Made by a program: the position numbers and the translations under genes. Shown piece after piece: positions 12,176 through 23,912 of a stretch of 64,000 bases of DNA. How positions within the stretch are numbered: the first letter of the stretch is position 1; every line of letters starts with the position of its first letter. The stretch comes from Spongilla lacustris (taxonomy: Eukaryota; Porifera; Demospongiae; Spongillida; Spongillidae). The notes below the pieces were generated by a model. It ran no database searches. It saw only the letters and a list, made by a program, of their open reading frames with translations, and was not told the DNA's origin. The DNA lies in contig OX442425.1 of NCBI GenBank assembly GCA_949361645.1, positions 6,575,622-6,639,621 on the forward strand. The letters run 5' to 3'.

Positions 12176-13037
12176 TGTACTAGTTCGCTATATCGGCCGA
12201 TTCATATCATATTATTTTGGGGACGATGGTTTTAAAAGTTTAACAGAGATACCGAACCAGGACCAGACGGAGTCTGTTGGTCATATTCATAACCATAAGT
12301 GCCGACGATTTTACTCAATATTACTTATGAATACAGAATGAAGTAACGGATTTAAATTTTACCGGCATCGTGTATACATTTCCGGTATGCGTATGAATAT
12401 ACCGATATAAATATTACAGTGTTTATATATATACATTTACGGTACGAGTGCTACTCGCAGTTTGTCCAAGTGCTAAATCATAAATTAAGTGCCTTTCACT
12501 CATTTAGGGTTTCACTCGCACGTTGTCGAGTGACAAAGAGTGAAAATCGCTTTTTTGTTTTTGCAGTGTATATACATTATATTCTGTAATTGTACAACTA
12601 GGTCACATGTTGTTATTGCAATCCTAGCCAGTTTCCTACACAAGTCTAATATTATATGAAATTTGCCAATAACACTTCAGAGTGAATAACAATGGCTACT
12701 GAATATTTCTTACAATTCAACCCATTCAAGAGCATTATAACCAATTTTGCAGCTGCAAATGCTAATGCGCACACAAGCTGTCCATTACATCACACAATCA
12801 CATGCATGAAGAATACACAGCTAGAGTCAAACTAATCTACTTTAGCAATTCAGCATTCCTTTCTCCTTTTGTCACTGGATGATGCAGCATTTTCTATGTT
12901 CGAAGATAATGAAAGATACAAGTAATTAATGTCAAGGTCAGGATACATTTATGTGGATAAGATGCAAGGGATAGTGGTCTCAATTAAACAATAGCATAGG
13001 ACAGTTAGGACTAACACGACCATTAGAGATTGTAATC

Positions 13038-16000
13038 TTACGAGGAAGAACTAGAAGGTTTAGGACGTGGTTGAACCTGTACTCTTGGCAGAGCTGTGGC
13101 TGCATGTGGTCTGAGAGAATAATATTCTATTTAATCATTATTATTTATTGCACTAACATCTGCATCTATAATGATTCTATGTGATTAACATGCACACAGT
13201 ACCTTGCAGCTGGGGAAGGAGGTTGTTCTGTAGTTCTGACCACCATGCTGCATGGGAAAATCACACATCAGTCAACATTGGAATGAATGCACAATGATAT
13301 TTACTCACACTCTTTCAGCCACCATCACTCCTCCACCAGGCTGTCGTGATCTGTGTGTTAGATGCAGAGGACTATCAGTACTGACCCCTCCCAGTCATAG
13401 CCATACACTTACACTTCCTGCTGCCGCACAACCACTGCTCCATGGGAGCCATCGGCACTCCTCACCTGCCTCACTTCCTGCTGCCTCACCACCACACCTC
13501 CACCAGCAGCAGTAGGGGTACGTGATGGAACAGGTCTGGTTTGTTGCTGTTGGCAGGGTACTAGAGCAGTGCTGGACCTCTGTGCACCTCTACTAGAAGC
13601 TGCATCACTAGAAGAGATAACACATCATATTCTGGTGGTAGTAAAAAATACCTCTCCCTATCCCTCCTTCCCCCCTCTTATAAACTGGAGCAGTATATAA
13701 ACACATAGATGTATGCCCACATAGGTACTGTAGCTGCACTAGGCCTAGCTGCTGCAGTACTATCATCATCATCATCTGTTGCTATTGCTGTAACCAGCAT
13801 GGCTAAGAGGAGATGCTGTAGTGCTGCCTAAAGTGTGGAATAGACGACATGGAGCCTTGTGGTAACGTGTTTAGCCTACCAGCTCTGCTTCTTGCACTGC
13901 TTCTCCTAGCTCCTCCAGAAATGCAGCAAGTGCGATTTGAGAACGAAGGCGTTCCAAGTCTTGAGGTGCATACATAAGGAACCATGAAATCATCATGATA
14001 TATGCTTCAACATACCATACGTTACTTTACCTGATGCAAACTTTGCAGCAAAGCGTATCAGAAGCACCTTTCATGTTAAAATAAAATACAAATAAAGGAA
14101 TATATACCCCTTGCTATATGTGGCTGAATTGCATGGACATATTGCAAAAGTGTACACCATTATTAAATTTCTGCCTGATTTTCAGACTCAGTATTCTGAA
14201 AATCAAATCCAGCTTGTGTAGCTGGTTTTGGCAGGGAAGACATAAAGAGACCATTTAAGCATGCTTGCCAACTATCTGAGTGACTAATGTTAACTGAGCG
14301 TATTGGCTGGGTTTGCAACCCTGTCAGTCAATGAAAGGAGCCTCAGCCATGACTGTCAAAGAGAAAGGCATGTCTAGTGGACAGAGCATTGTGCGTCCAT
14401 CCTCAAGTATGTGGGCAACTCATTGCATATGGTGTCTAAGAAAACTACTGGTGACTGGCGCCCGTGTGGTGACTATCGCACTCTAAATAATGCCACAATT
14501 CCAGATCGCTACCCTATTCTGCACATTCAGGACTTTGCATTAAGCCCCATATCAGTGTAGCCACAATCTTCTCTAAATTGGATTTAGTCAAAGCATACCA
14601 TCAAATACCAGTGGAACCTGCTGATGTCCCTAAAACTACTGTTATCAATTTTTAAGGATGCCCTTTGGGTTATGGAAAGCAGCACAGACCTTCCAAAGCT
14701 TTATTGATGAAGTATTTAGCTTGCAGTGTATTGGAGAGCTGAAGTAATGAAAATATTGATCTGATCTGTTTTTTTGCCTGGGCATGGAAATGAATGGTTC
14801 TAGGTTTGATTATGAACGAACGTATTTCAACCCTCCTACATCTCATTAAAAATTCACTAACTTCATATGAATATGTACATGTATCAACGAAATTAAGTTA
14901 ACTAGTATCATTGTAATTTTACATTTAATACTCATTTATAATTTGCAACCATGAACCGCTCGAAGTTCGGTTGAATGCTTTGTTCAAACAGATCTAGCTG
15001 GAACGCTAAACTTCCTAAGCCATCTATTATTAATCACAGACTGCAATTTTAACTTACTATTTCCAATTTTGTGTGCGCATATATTGTTTTATGAAATGGT
15101 TTTGTTGTTTGAACAAATTGAATGCATTACATTGCAGTCATAAAGGTATAAACCTCACCTGCCTCCTGAAAAATGTGCTCAGCTCCTCCACATTGTCTAC
15201 AATGGCATACATTCAATTGGTGATCTTGGCAATGAGCTGTAGCAAAACAGCATCACAGTCTCCACACCCAACACAGGCTATGGGCACAGGGTGGGGCAGT
15301 CCTATCTCCTGCCACTTTGGGCCAAATCCCATAGCTGCGGCCAAGACTCTCTTCTTTGCCTTAAGGACAATAACAATGAATATGTACAGATTACAGATTA
15401 CATGCACACAATTATTAGTTGTATAGAGAAGTACTGCAACTTCATAAATTTATGCGCTATTAAATTTCTTCAAGTTTGTGTTGTATTAGTATATGTGTGA
15501 CATATGTGTAATGTCAAACGGCAAATGTAAGCACTCTGTGTATCATGGTAAAAGTACAACGATTCTAAACTGGTGTACATCTAGCTTGAATGGTATTAGA
15601 TGTATATATGTATATTTATTGGTGCCATACATTTATTCGCTGTCTAATTTTTCTAGTTCACAATTTTGTGAGTCTGAAATTATAATTCTTAATTTACCAG
15701 TGATTACAATTGGTAAAGAGTATTTTTTCCCTGAGATCATGAAAAATGACAATGAAAAATAACAAAAGTGATTGAGAAAGTGTAGAAATATATGATTCAG
15801 TGTAGCATACCCTTGCATGTATGGAGGGTCTGGAAGGTAGCATACAGATAAACATTGGGAGGAATGCAAATTATGTACGAACAGAAACTAAGCACCCTTC
15901 CACTTGATGGTCTGCTACACTGGACTAGGTGTCCAGGTTGTTCACATAGGCACCCAGACCCATCACTAGCATACACAGACACATAAATAAGTTACCATGC

Positions 16001-19000
16001 TAAGTATTAGATCACCTCATCTTCTCCAGCCCTATCAGTAGGGTTTCCATCAGTCATTAGAATAATGCGCGGTGTCATGGCAATGCCAGCAATTTGAAGG
16101 ATTCCACCTAAAATAGACAGCCAGTACATGTATCTTAAAATATTTTACACTTTGAAAGACCAAACTGCTGTTAAATGAAATGCTTCCACAATTATTATTT
16201 CCAATTTTCAGTTCATGATATTATGTGCATCATGCAATAGTTTGTGTTAATGAATCCAAATTAATCACATTTCATTATTTAGGTATGTCTACAATTAAAA
16301 AAATTTAAAACATCTAATGATAAAATAATAATAATATGATTGGATGAATAACTTAGAATTATGAAATCAAATATATATAACTGGTATACACATAACACCA
16401 CTAAACTACAGCTATAACACTAATGTTACTATTATAAGTCCAATATAATGTCATTAAACAGAATATGGAATTTTTTGTAGTATGATGTCAACTTTCACAC
16501 TTGGTTTAAAAAATACGTAACCAATGCCCATTCAGCTGTTTTGATTTTGCATTGTGAATGCATGGTGTAATTATTTTGTGCATTTTGAGACACATTATAA
16601 ATGCAAGTCATACACTTCTCATGCAGCATGTTATTTGCTCCCATTGGTAAAGGGACACTCACCATTAGTTAAAATCTCCTGAAGTGATTCCATCAGTCCA
16701 TCAAACATAGCTGTCTGTCCACTGGCACTTAGAGAATCTAATTGTTAATATTGGTACAATTACATAATACATTATTTGTGTCATGACATTTAATCTTTTT
16801 TGGGAGGCTATAGGAGCGATTTTAAAACCAAGTGCTTTCTCTATTCAGGTGTGATCATTAGTCGGCACTTCATGTTAATGTTACTAAACAACTATTTTCT
16901 TTAACGCCAGCAGCAAACATTGAGTTGCAATTCAACGTATTGGTTTTACTTGATCGTCACCAAAATCACCTAGTGTATGTACATGTATGTCTATACAAAA
17001 ATGAAGCTGTGCAATTGCTAACCTACTATTTCGAATTCACATTGTTATAACTACCAAGTTATGTGCAGACTGATTGAAGAAAATAGTTTGTGAAGTGTTG
17101 CTTATAATACAAGACAACAATATGACCAAAATGTATTTAGATGGCAGATGATCTAAATATTTAGGCAGCCAAGTACATTGAACCCATGCCAATGACACAT
17201 ATCATAAAAAAGGATGCACAATAATGACTCCAGCTATGTGAATGAGTTTTTTACAACTAATATGTGTAGGTATAGTACAATGTTTACTATTCCTGAAACA
17301 CATCGGTGCATCCCTCAAGTCATATATGTATGCTAAGTGTGCATATTTTTTTCACAGGAGAGAAACCTTGCTAGTTGTAATTGATATGGTGAGTATTAAT
17401 TTTTAGACTAAAAATTAATACTCACCATATCAATTACAACTAGCAAGGTTTCTCTTCCGTGAAAAAAATATTAATTTAATTATGGGACTATGACACTTGT
17501 AAAATAAATGTTTTCTAATCAAAAACATTCTATGTTACCCTGGGCCCAAAAAAATGCTTGGATTCAAATGGTGATAAGAAGCAGGTATGCGACTAGAAGT
17601 TTTTATTCTACCTTTATGCACCACATGAAATATTAATGACCAAATAATTATCTGCCATGCTGTCTTATCATCAAGTACAATGGTGCCCCAAACTCACTGT
17701 GTATAATGTTATCTGTATTGATAACAAAATTACAAATGATAGTAAATGACACACAAATCATTAGACCATTCATTTTTTGTGGTGGCAGAAAATGTAAGTC
17801 ATCTCGTTATAACTTATTATAATAGTTATGATTATATACAGAACCTCCTACATAAAAATGGAAGCACAATGATGACTCCAGCATTATGCTCTTTTTTTTT
17901 TTAAACATGAGTACAATGAATTTTAAAGGAGGGACCTACACATGACTAACAACAGGTTAACCCTCAAACTGTGGAAGGTTACCATTGGTACCAACCACAT
18001 GAGAAATACATCAATTACCAAGCGCAAGTAGCCCTGCCGTTTACATGTACAATACAATTAATTGATTCCAATTGTGATTTAAATTAACTTCCATTAAAGG
18101 CTTTCTACGGCAACAAGAACCCCATGCAGCGGCAATGTTTACTACTGCATTGCTTAGCGTGATAGTAACTAAGAATGTAGCACAGGATTCATTACCGCTG
18201 CATACTTTGTTCCTGTTGTCGTAGGAATATAGCAATTGCAAGTTCATAAAAAATCAAGATTGGTTATGAATACTGTTTACTGCACATGTAAACGGCAGGG
18301 CTACGCTTGACAATTGATGCATTTCTGTTGGAATTCCCCCAATTAATCTACGATTAGAGATACTCATGTAGCTTTTGTTTACGCAAGTAGTTCCGCATTA
18401 CAATCAGAATTGTGGCCAAAATATTATGGATTGTACATGAACTCAATGAAGACAACTAAAATGTCTAATTCGAGACAGATCTGTTATTTATTGTACATGC
18501 TCTTGGCACAAAATGATGCCCTTCGCAGCTCAAGAGTTCAAGGAAACAGTACAGCTGTTCAAATTCATGCAACCATGCAGCACTGCATGTACATGTACAT
18601 GTGTAGCTTCACTATTTACTGCAATAAATAGTGAAGCTACACATGTACATTTGTATAGTAGCCAGCAACTGGAAGGTTTTGTGAAGTAGATACTGCTGCA
18701 CATATAATTATATTACAATTATTATTCTAAACACACATAATTATAATTATAAATTATATATATATATAATTATAATTATAATTATATATATAATTATATA
18801 TATATATTTATAATTATAATTATAATATATATATATATATATATATGCAAGATGCAAATTCCCTTGTCTGATCTGACACTATAAAGTTAATAAGCTTCAC
18901 ATTTGATTTTTGGTCATATCCTGTAGCGCATACCATTCAGGGACATAATGGACACCAATGCTCACCTATGGCTCTCAGGCACTTTCCATAGTCATTCGTC

Positions 19001-20596
19001 AAACTCTGTACAATTCTAGCCTTTGCATTGAACTCCACAATGCCAACATTTTCCTGCATGTTGAATTTGTGAGATTATTTTTTAATACCAATTGTATATG
19101 TTGATTAAATGGTAATATTTGGGAATATCTTAACGGCAAACAAATTTACAACTAGTAAGCCACAATTTTATCCAAGGTAGAATGCAAATGGAGTACAGTT
19201 ACCAAGTTGCATGTCAATACTCACCATGGCAACCTACATGACATTGCAAACGCACTAGCACATCATTTGAACAATTAAAGGCTGGGATTAAAAACATCAC
19301 CAACATTGATTTTACTGCTTTTACAACATCGGCAAACATACATGTAAATGTACTTTTAGGTTTAGATATTTGAACTAGAAACATATATACATGCCTGGAT
19401 ATTATTTGCTTTGCCCTATAAATATCTATATACGTGTAAAAGAATTAATACTTATATTTTGTGCCAATGTTATAAATGGATAAGATCTCTTATAGCATGT
19501 CTTGAAACATGGTTTTACATTTATACACATATAATACTTACTTTCACCACATAACTATGATCATTTGCTTTGCCAGATGTGAGCTAGCCTACTATCCAGC
19601 TGTGGATTGTTCTTTTCTTCACACTCCCATTCATTCACCCCAATCACTGAACAATTGTACATTGCACTATTATGTGGTGAAAGTACATTTAAATCTTATA
19701 AATAAAATAACACGTGCTGAGTTGTAATGTAAACGCACAGAATAGAATTGATTTCTATTCTTTTGTAGTAAAAACAGGAAAAGCTAATAAATGTATTTTG
19801 GCTACATAGTGTGCTTCAGTCACTAATTACTGCCAAAGCACAGAACGTTTAATTGAACTGTTGCTAGTATCTCTATTAAAAAAATAAAAAAAACAACTAT
19901 GTCACTATATGTGGTGAAAGTACATTTAAACATTATATGTGTATAAATAAAACAACACCTGCTGAGTTGTAATGTAAACGCACTGAACAGAATTGACATC
20001 TATTCTGTTATAGTAAAAATAGGAAATGCTAATATATGTATTTTAGCTACATCGGCCATGCGCGCAAGCAATTATTACAAAGTGTCACCGCCGCAGTGAA
20101 CACAGAAATTTACAACAGCAACGCACTTACACATACTTGTGCATGTACAGGCATTTCCTGTTTATGGTACGAGCTAATCTGCATTCATACCTGTACACTG
20201 TATAGGTGAGTCGACCAGTCACACGATTGCACCACCCGGGAGTCCTTACCAACGTCACGTACATGTACAAACTAGTGATCGCGAACCCGCAAGGGTTCAT
20301 GATTCGATAATTACCCGTACCGGACAACTGGACGCTCCAACGATATAATTCACTCCATACAAAATGACCCCAGTGGTGGTACATTGCATATGACTCAAGT
20401 GTATAAAATTAAGCCATCAGTACAAAGACCGTGTATACGGGCTACATGTACATGTACCACCTACCTTGAGGCCTGTCAGCCTGGCTGTTTCTTCTACTCC
20501 TTCCAGAAAAGCACGAGCGGCACGCTTTAATTCGCGTAGGCCTCGACCCGACATCGAGCCAGAGGTATCCAGTAAAAGGATGGTATCGAGTGGCAT
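13038..20596 (-). CDS. VWA-domain protein, 12-exon gene with an in-frame TGA
   Basis: The exons (minus strand, high to low) are 20465-20596, 18966-19053, 16663-16737, 16016-16107, 15159-15359, 14031-14067, 13880-13959, 13721-13827, 13413-13607, 13309-13350, 13203-13247 and 13038-13110. All junction phases agree, giving 388 codons plus a stop. Residues 1 to about 190 form a VWA domain with a full MIDAS: D10/S12/S14 in DTSGS, T82 in SGQTAM, D118 in MTDGNPTD. The exon 15159-15359 encodes [20 protein letters not shown] and then [18 protein letters not shown]. Next comes a helical, charged stretch ([20 protein letters not shown]), a D5 run, and a Gln/Pro/Ser-rich tail ending [10 protein letters not shown]. 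No signal peptide or transmembrane segment is seen. Codon 178 is TGA (15213-15215), between ITN and MYA, where a Gly codon (GGA) would fit. The donor of the eighth exon (13721) is weak and was chosen by phase. The molecular role is unknown. Confidence 0.7.
14385..14740 (+). pseudogene. Ty3/gypsy reverse transcriptase fragment inside a VWA intron
   Basis: Frames on the plus strand give [11 protein letters not shown], then after a frame change [20 protein letters not shown] and [20 protein letters not shown]. After further breaks, remnants of [20 protein letters not shown] and the FGL-type block follow. This order is typical of the N-terminal part of a Ty3/gypsy RT. The catalytic YxDD part is missing. 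The fragment lies in antisense orientation in the intron between VWA exons 5 and 6. Confidence 0.75.
17344..17470. repeat. 63-bp near-perfect palindrome with 1-nt centre
   Basis: Bases 17344-17406 and 17408-17470 are inverted copies with about two mismatches; the centre is A17407. The core reads GAGTATTAATTTTTAG on one side and its complement on the other. It lies in VWA intron 2. With a single-base loop it looks more like a snap-back duplication than a microRNA precursor. Confidence 0.85.
18002..18325. mobile_element. MITE-like element with conserved TIRs
   Basis: The ends are GCCCTGCCGTTTACATGT at about 18031 and its reverse complement at about 18283-18300. A second matched pair lies further out (ACATCAATTA versus AATTGATGCA). 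The roughly 250-bp interior has no coding potential. It lies within VWA intron 2. Confidence 0.7.
18593..18650. repeat. Perfect 26-bp hairpin with 6-nt loop
   Basis: 18593-18618 is the exact reverse complement of 18625-18650, with loop CTGCAA. It lies in VWA intron 2 and has the size and form of a short hairpin RNA precursor. No transcription evidence is available. Confidence 0.8.
18725..18846. repeat. AT microsatellite (TATA/ATAATT repeats)
   Basis: Low-complexity alternation of TA and ATTATA units in VWA intron 2. Confidence 0.85.
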
Positions 20597-20881
20597 CTTT
20601 TCAGCTACACTTTCTGTTTAGGCTTTAGCAGTGCAGTAATTTAGCGGACTGATGCAATTCACAACTGTTCAATTTCGCGAAGACTGACAACACGAACGTG
20701 AACAATTTTAATTAGCTCCGGCGCACGCGTCTACAAACTGCTGATGTATATACATGTATATAATAGTATATTACCCCCTCCACATAAAAGGATTGAAATC
20801 CTGCCGTGAATTATAACTTTTACATGGTAATATATATCTCTGCCACGGTATATACCGTAAAGTACCACGAACAAGCACTCT

Positions 20882-20908
20882 CCCCCCCCCCCCCCCCCCC
20901 CCCCCCCC
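20882..20908. repeat. Poly-C tract of 27 bases
   Basis: Uninterrupted C run directly beside the TIR element at 20921. It is absent from the matching position of the left duplication arm. Confidence 0.9.
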
Positions 20909-20920
20909 ACCGCTCCCATC

Positions 20921-21107
20921 GAAAAAAAAAATGTCTCGTGTTTAAACGAGCGTATCTTCGAAATCGTTAACGCTTCCGCGTACCAGGCTATTTCCGCATT
21001 TCAGGAAAGTAATGGTACTCCAACAGGATTTTAAAAAACGGCACGCAGCTGCGTTCATGATTACGAAGATACGCTCGTTTAAAAAAAACACGAGACATTT
21101 TTTTCCG
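20921..21107. mobile_element. Complete TIR (MITE-like) element upstream of the VWA gene
   Basis: The left end reads ATGTCTCGTGTTTAAACGAG then CGTATCTTCG. The right end is the reverse complement (CGAAGATACGCTCGTTTAAA then CACGAGACAT). The arms are about 45 bp and the element about 185 bp. There is no open frame. Related copies are at 1755-1842 (half) and 8487-8640 (divergent). Confidence 0.8.
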
Positions 21108-22317
21108 TGTGGGGGGAGCTTATTCCTTACTAAACGGTATGTAAACACTAAATTATGAATTTCATTTACAGTGCCTTTGTATCGCTATCCACGTGTGGGC
21201 AGTATTCCAAATAAGGGCAAAGAAATGAATTCATCTTGGAAAACCAACAGGGACTTTACCATCTTTAGATGCTATTGTATAGACACTACAAATTTGATTA
21301 AAACAAGAGACAATGAAAAGGAAACTTCTACACATGTACCCCATATGCATGTACAATGGAGGTAGGCCAATTTATGCCCCCATAGCTACATGTACCCCCC
21401 CCCCCCCCCCCCCCCCCACACACATTGTACCCCTTTGCGCACCCTGTGCATACCCCTGAGTCTATCATGTACATGTAAGAACTTCTGTATGCATGCACAC
21501 TGGTATCACTGTGTGCACCCTAAGTAATGTTTATTTCCTCATGGGTTACTACATATGGTTATGCATACTATCACTATGAGAACTGATATGGGGTGCTCCT
21601 TCCTCCTTAAACTCCTTTAGAAGGTATACCTGGTGGCAGCTGGCAGATCAAGGCCACATTGATAGCCCTCTCTAACCGACTTTTCGTTTAGCGGTGCTAC
21701 TAACAATCAAACAGGAGATATGCAGTGACTAATCTATGAATAATTATTTTAATAACTGCATATGTGAATCTGTACCAATTAATATACCTCAGTGAGCATC
21801 AAGGATCTCTAAGGAGTGGTGTGAGTACAGTTTAAAATTGTTAACCTGCTGCACAGGGAGCCAGCCTTGTACAGAAGGTAGGGTTGTCATGGCAGCACAT
21901 GTTGGCCGCTCCACCTCACAGATAAAACATGATATCACTTCATCTCTGTGTGTTGTACAGCCCCCACATATAAGTCTATGGTCTGGAAAAAAATAATCAA
22001 ATTGATTTACATTTTAAATTCCAGTCCTCCAAGGGAATTAAGTAATGTTGATGACATCAATCACCACCATTGTGTCCTCTATGAGTTACTCACGTAACTC
22101 TCTATGTGTCACTGTGCATGTGTATATGTGTGTGCATGTGTGTGTGTGTGTGCATTGCAATTGCGTGTGCATCTGCGTGCATGAGTGTATGTGTGCATTG
22201 TGTGTGCATGCGCGTGTATTTCGAGTGTGTATATGCATGAGTATATGAATGTGTATACATGTAATTCATGTGTGTGGGTGTGTGTGCGCATCTGACTGTG
22301 TATGTGTGCATTGTGTT

Positions 22318-23210
22318 GTTAAATTGGCCCAAGATCTGCGCCATCCGCCTTTTCTCTTCGTCTATACAGAAGTCTCCCAGCTCTTGGTTTTCTTTATCAT
22401 TGTTTTGATCATATAGCAACAGCTGAGGGAGGGAATCGAAAGAGTATTCAGTGTATTTTGGTTTACACGCGTGGACACGGCTGGGTTGCCACAGTATTGT
22501 GGTGGCTTTGGTTTGGTTTGTGTGACTTTGTCCCTTTCGTGTTGTGCAATGATTTCTGTCCATCTGCTTATCCTTTTGTAGTATTTGGAAAGAGTACAAC
22601 GTCTGAAGGGTCAATGTATATTTCTGGGAAATCAATGGCGCGCATATGGATTGTTTGACATGCCTTGTCTCTGGCCGTTTCTTTGCTAATTAGGATGCTG
22701 GGGTGTTCAGGTATTGGTCTAGGGGGGGGCACCAAACTATTTTTAAGTTGATTTGCACGGAGGTGGAACCATTTTTTCTTTTTCGGGGGAACTTTGGGTT
22801 TGTTTTTTGTCTATAGCGTAAGTTTAACGCATTGTTTTTATACATATGTATAAATATGACCGACTTTGAGGGTCTTTGGGGTTTTGTGGTTTTTGCATTT
22901 ATATGGTACAGGATAGGAACACATCAAAAGAAACAGAAATATAATATACCAGTTCATCGTCCATCTTCTTTCTTTGTTTCTTCTCGCAGATTCACTTTGA
23001 TTTACTTCCCAAAAATTCGTGACCGGTTTCGGAATTCGATAATTCCTTCTTCAGGCGTTGGTGAAGCACACGTGTCTCAATGGTTTTTTAAGGTCTGGGT
23101 ACCGCTGTTGCCTTTAGCGGTCACGTGCCATATGATTTGTCTGGACAATCACGTTCATGGCTTCGTCAATTTTCAACTTTTGAGAGAGACGGGATTTGTG
23201 ACATAAAATA
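22318..23210 (-). pseudogene. Possible Penelope-like retroelement remnant
   Basis: The minus strand has coding-like but broken frames: KVPPKKKKWFHLRANQLKNS, then DFPEIYIDPSDVVLFPN, then after a stop and shift CIDEEKRRMAQILGQFN, ending at the TG-rich tract near 22318. Upstream on the same strand (23018-23057) lies a block with CTGAAGA, a 6-bp stem and GAAACCGGTC, the kind of sequence found in the terminal repeats of Penelope-like elements. No RT or GIY-YIG domain was recognised, so the class is a guess. Confidence 0.35.
23018..23057 (-). ncRNA. Hammerhead-ribozyme-like core
   Basis: Read on the minus strand: CTGAAGA (fits CUGANGA), then GGAATT-ATCG-AATTCC as stem II, then GAAA, a very short CCGG stem III, and TC followed by A (fits the UH cleavage position). 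Penelope-like elements are known to carry hammerheads with tiny stem III. Against it, the bases flanking CTGA and the cleavage site do not pair well as stem I. Activity is uncertain. Confidence 0.35.
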
Positions 23211-23437
23211 CTGCATGCGCGAGTTGCAAGCTAATAAAGTGGTCTTTTCTTGTCAGTTTGGCACAAACTACTATACTTTGGCTTAGGCATTTTTCATTTT
23301 GGTCCTTGTGATGCATGCAGCTAAAATACTTTCCCAGAGAATGGCTGATGGCAATAATCATACCTGCGTACCTTTCTCCTTTGATGTATGGACCTTAATA
23401 TAACTTGAAATGAGGGAAGGTGCTATAGTCTGACTAA

Positions 23438-23475
23438 TCGGTTGCACTGTCGATAGTGCAACCGATCAGTCGTGT
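23438..23475. repeat. Short hairpin (about 17-bp stem)
   Basis: CTAATCGGTTGCACT pairs with AGTGCAACCGATCAG across a GTCGAT-type centre. It lies just outside the possible Penelope-like remnant. Confidence 0.65.
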
Positions 23476-23825
23476 ATATACCCAGACTACGGATGTGTTA
23501 CTGTACATGCATGTATCAAGATGTACATGTATGTGTTTCTGCTATTTCGCAACCGCGTGAATTACACAAGTTCCTCGGGATTGTATTCGCAGGTTTGAGC
23601 CGCTGAACAGATGGTATCAGTATATGAATCGTTCAAACCGACGGGAATGAGCTACACATACAGACTGACATCAGTCGTAAAACGTTACGTAATAATTGAT
23701 TGACATTTAAAAATGATAATTTCCAATAATTTGGCCTGCCAGGCAGGCCGACCGGCCTCAGGTCAGACCCCTAGCCGGCCTACAGCAGCCCTGACTACAT
23801 GTAATCAGGGTTGCAACCTTCTGCT

Positions 23826-23876
23826 GGTTTTGATATGTGTTGGTTTTGATATGTGTTGGTTTTGATATGTGTTGAT
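23826..23876. repeat. 18-bp tandem repeat, about three copies
   Basis: The unit GGTTTTGATATGTGTT is repeated three times just beyond the 3' end of the coiled-coil gene. A second short duplication (ATTATAATAGATAGTC) follows. Confidence 0.75.
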
Positions 23877-23912
23877 TAGAATATTATAATAGATAGTCAT
23901 TATAATAGATAG

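Larger units (their letters stand above)
19660..22320. repeat. Right arm of the segmental duplication
   Basis: Matches 1-2900 in the same orientation and carries the first exon of the in-window VWA gene. Compared with the left arm it has gained two poly-C runs and retains the complete TIR element at 20921-21107. Confidence 0.7.

Noticed and set aside
13803..13985. 60-residue minus-strand frame [10 protein letters not shown]...
   Set aside because: It is an out-of-frame reading of the VWA exon at 13880-13959; the splice-consistent frame reads [14 protein letters not shown].
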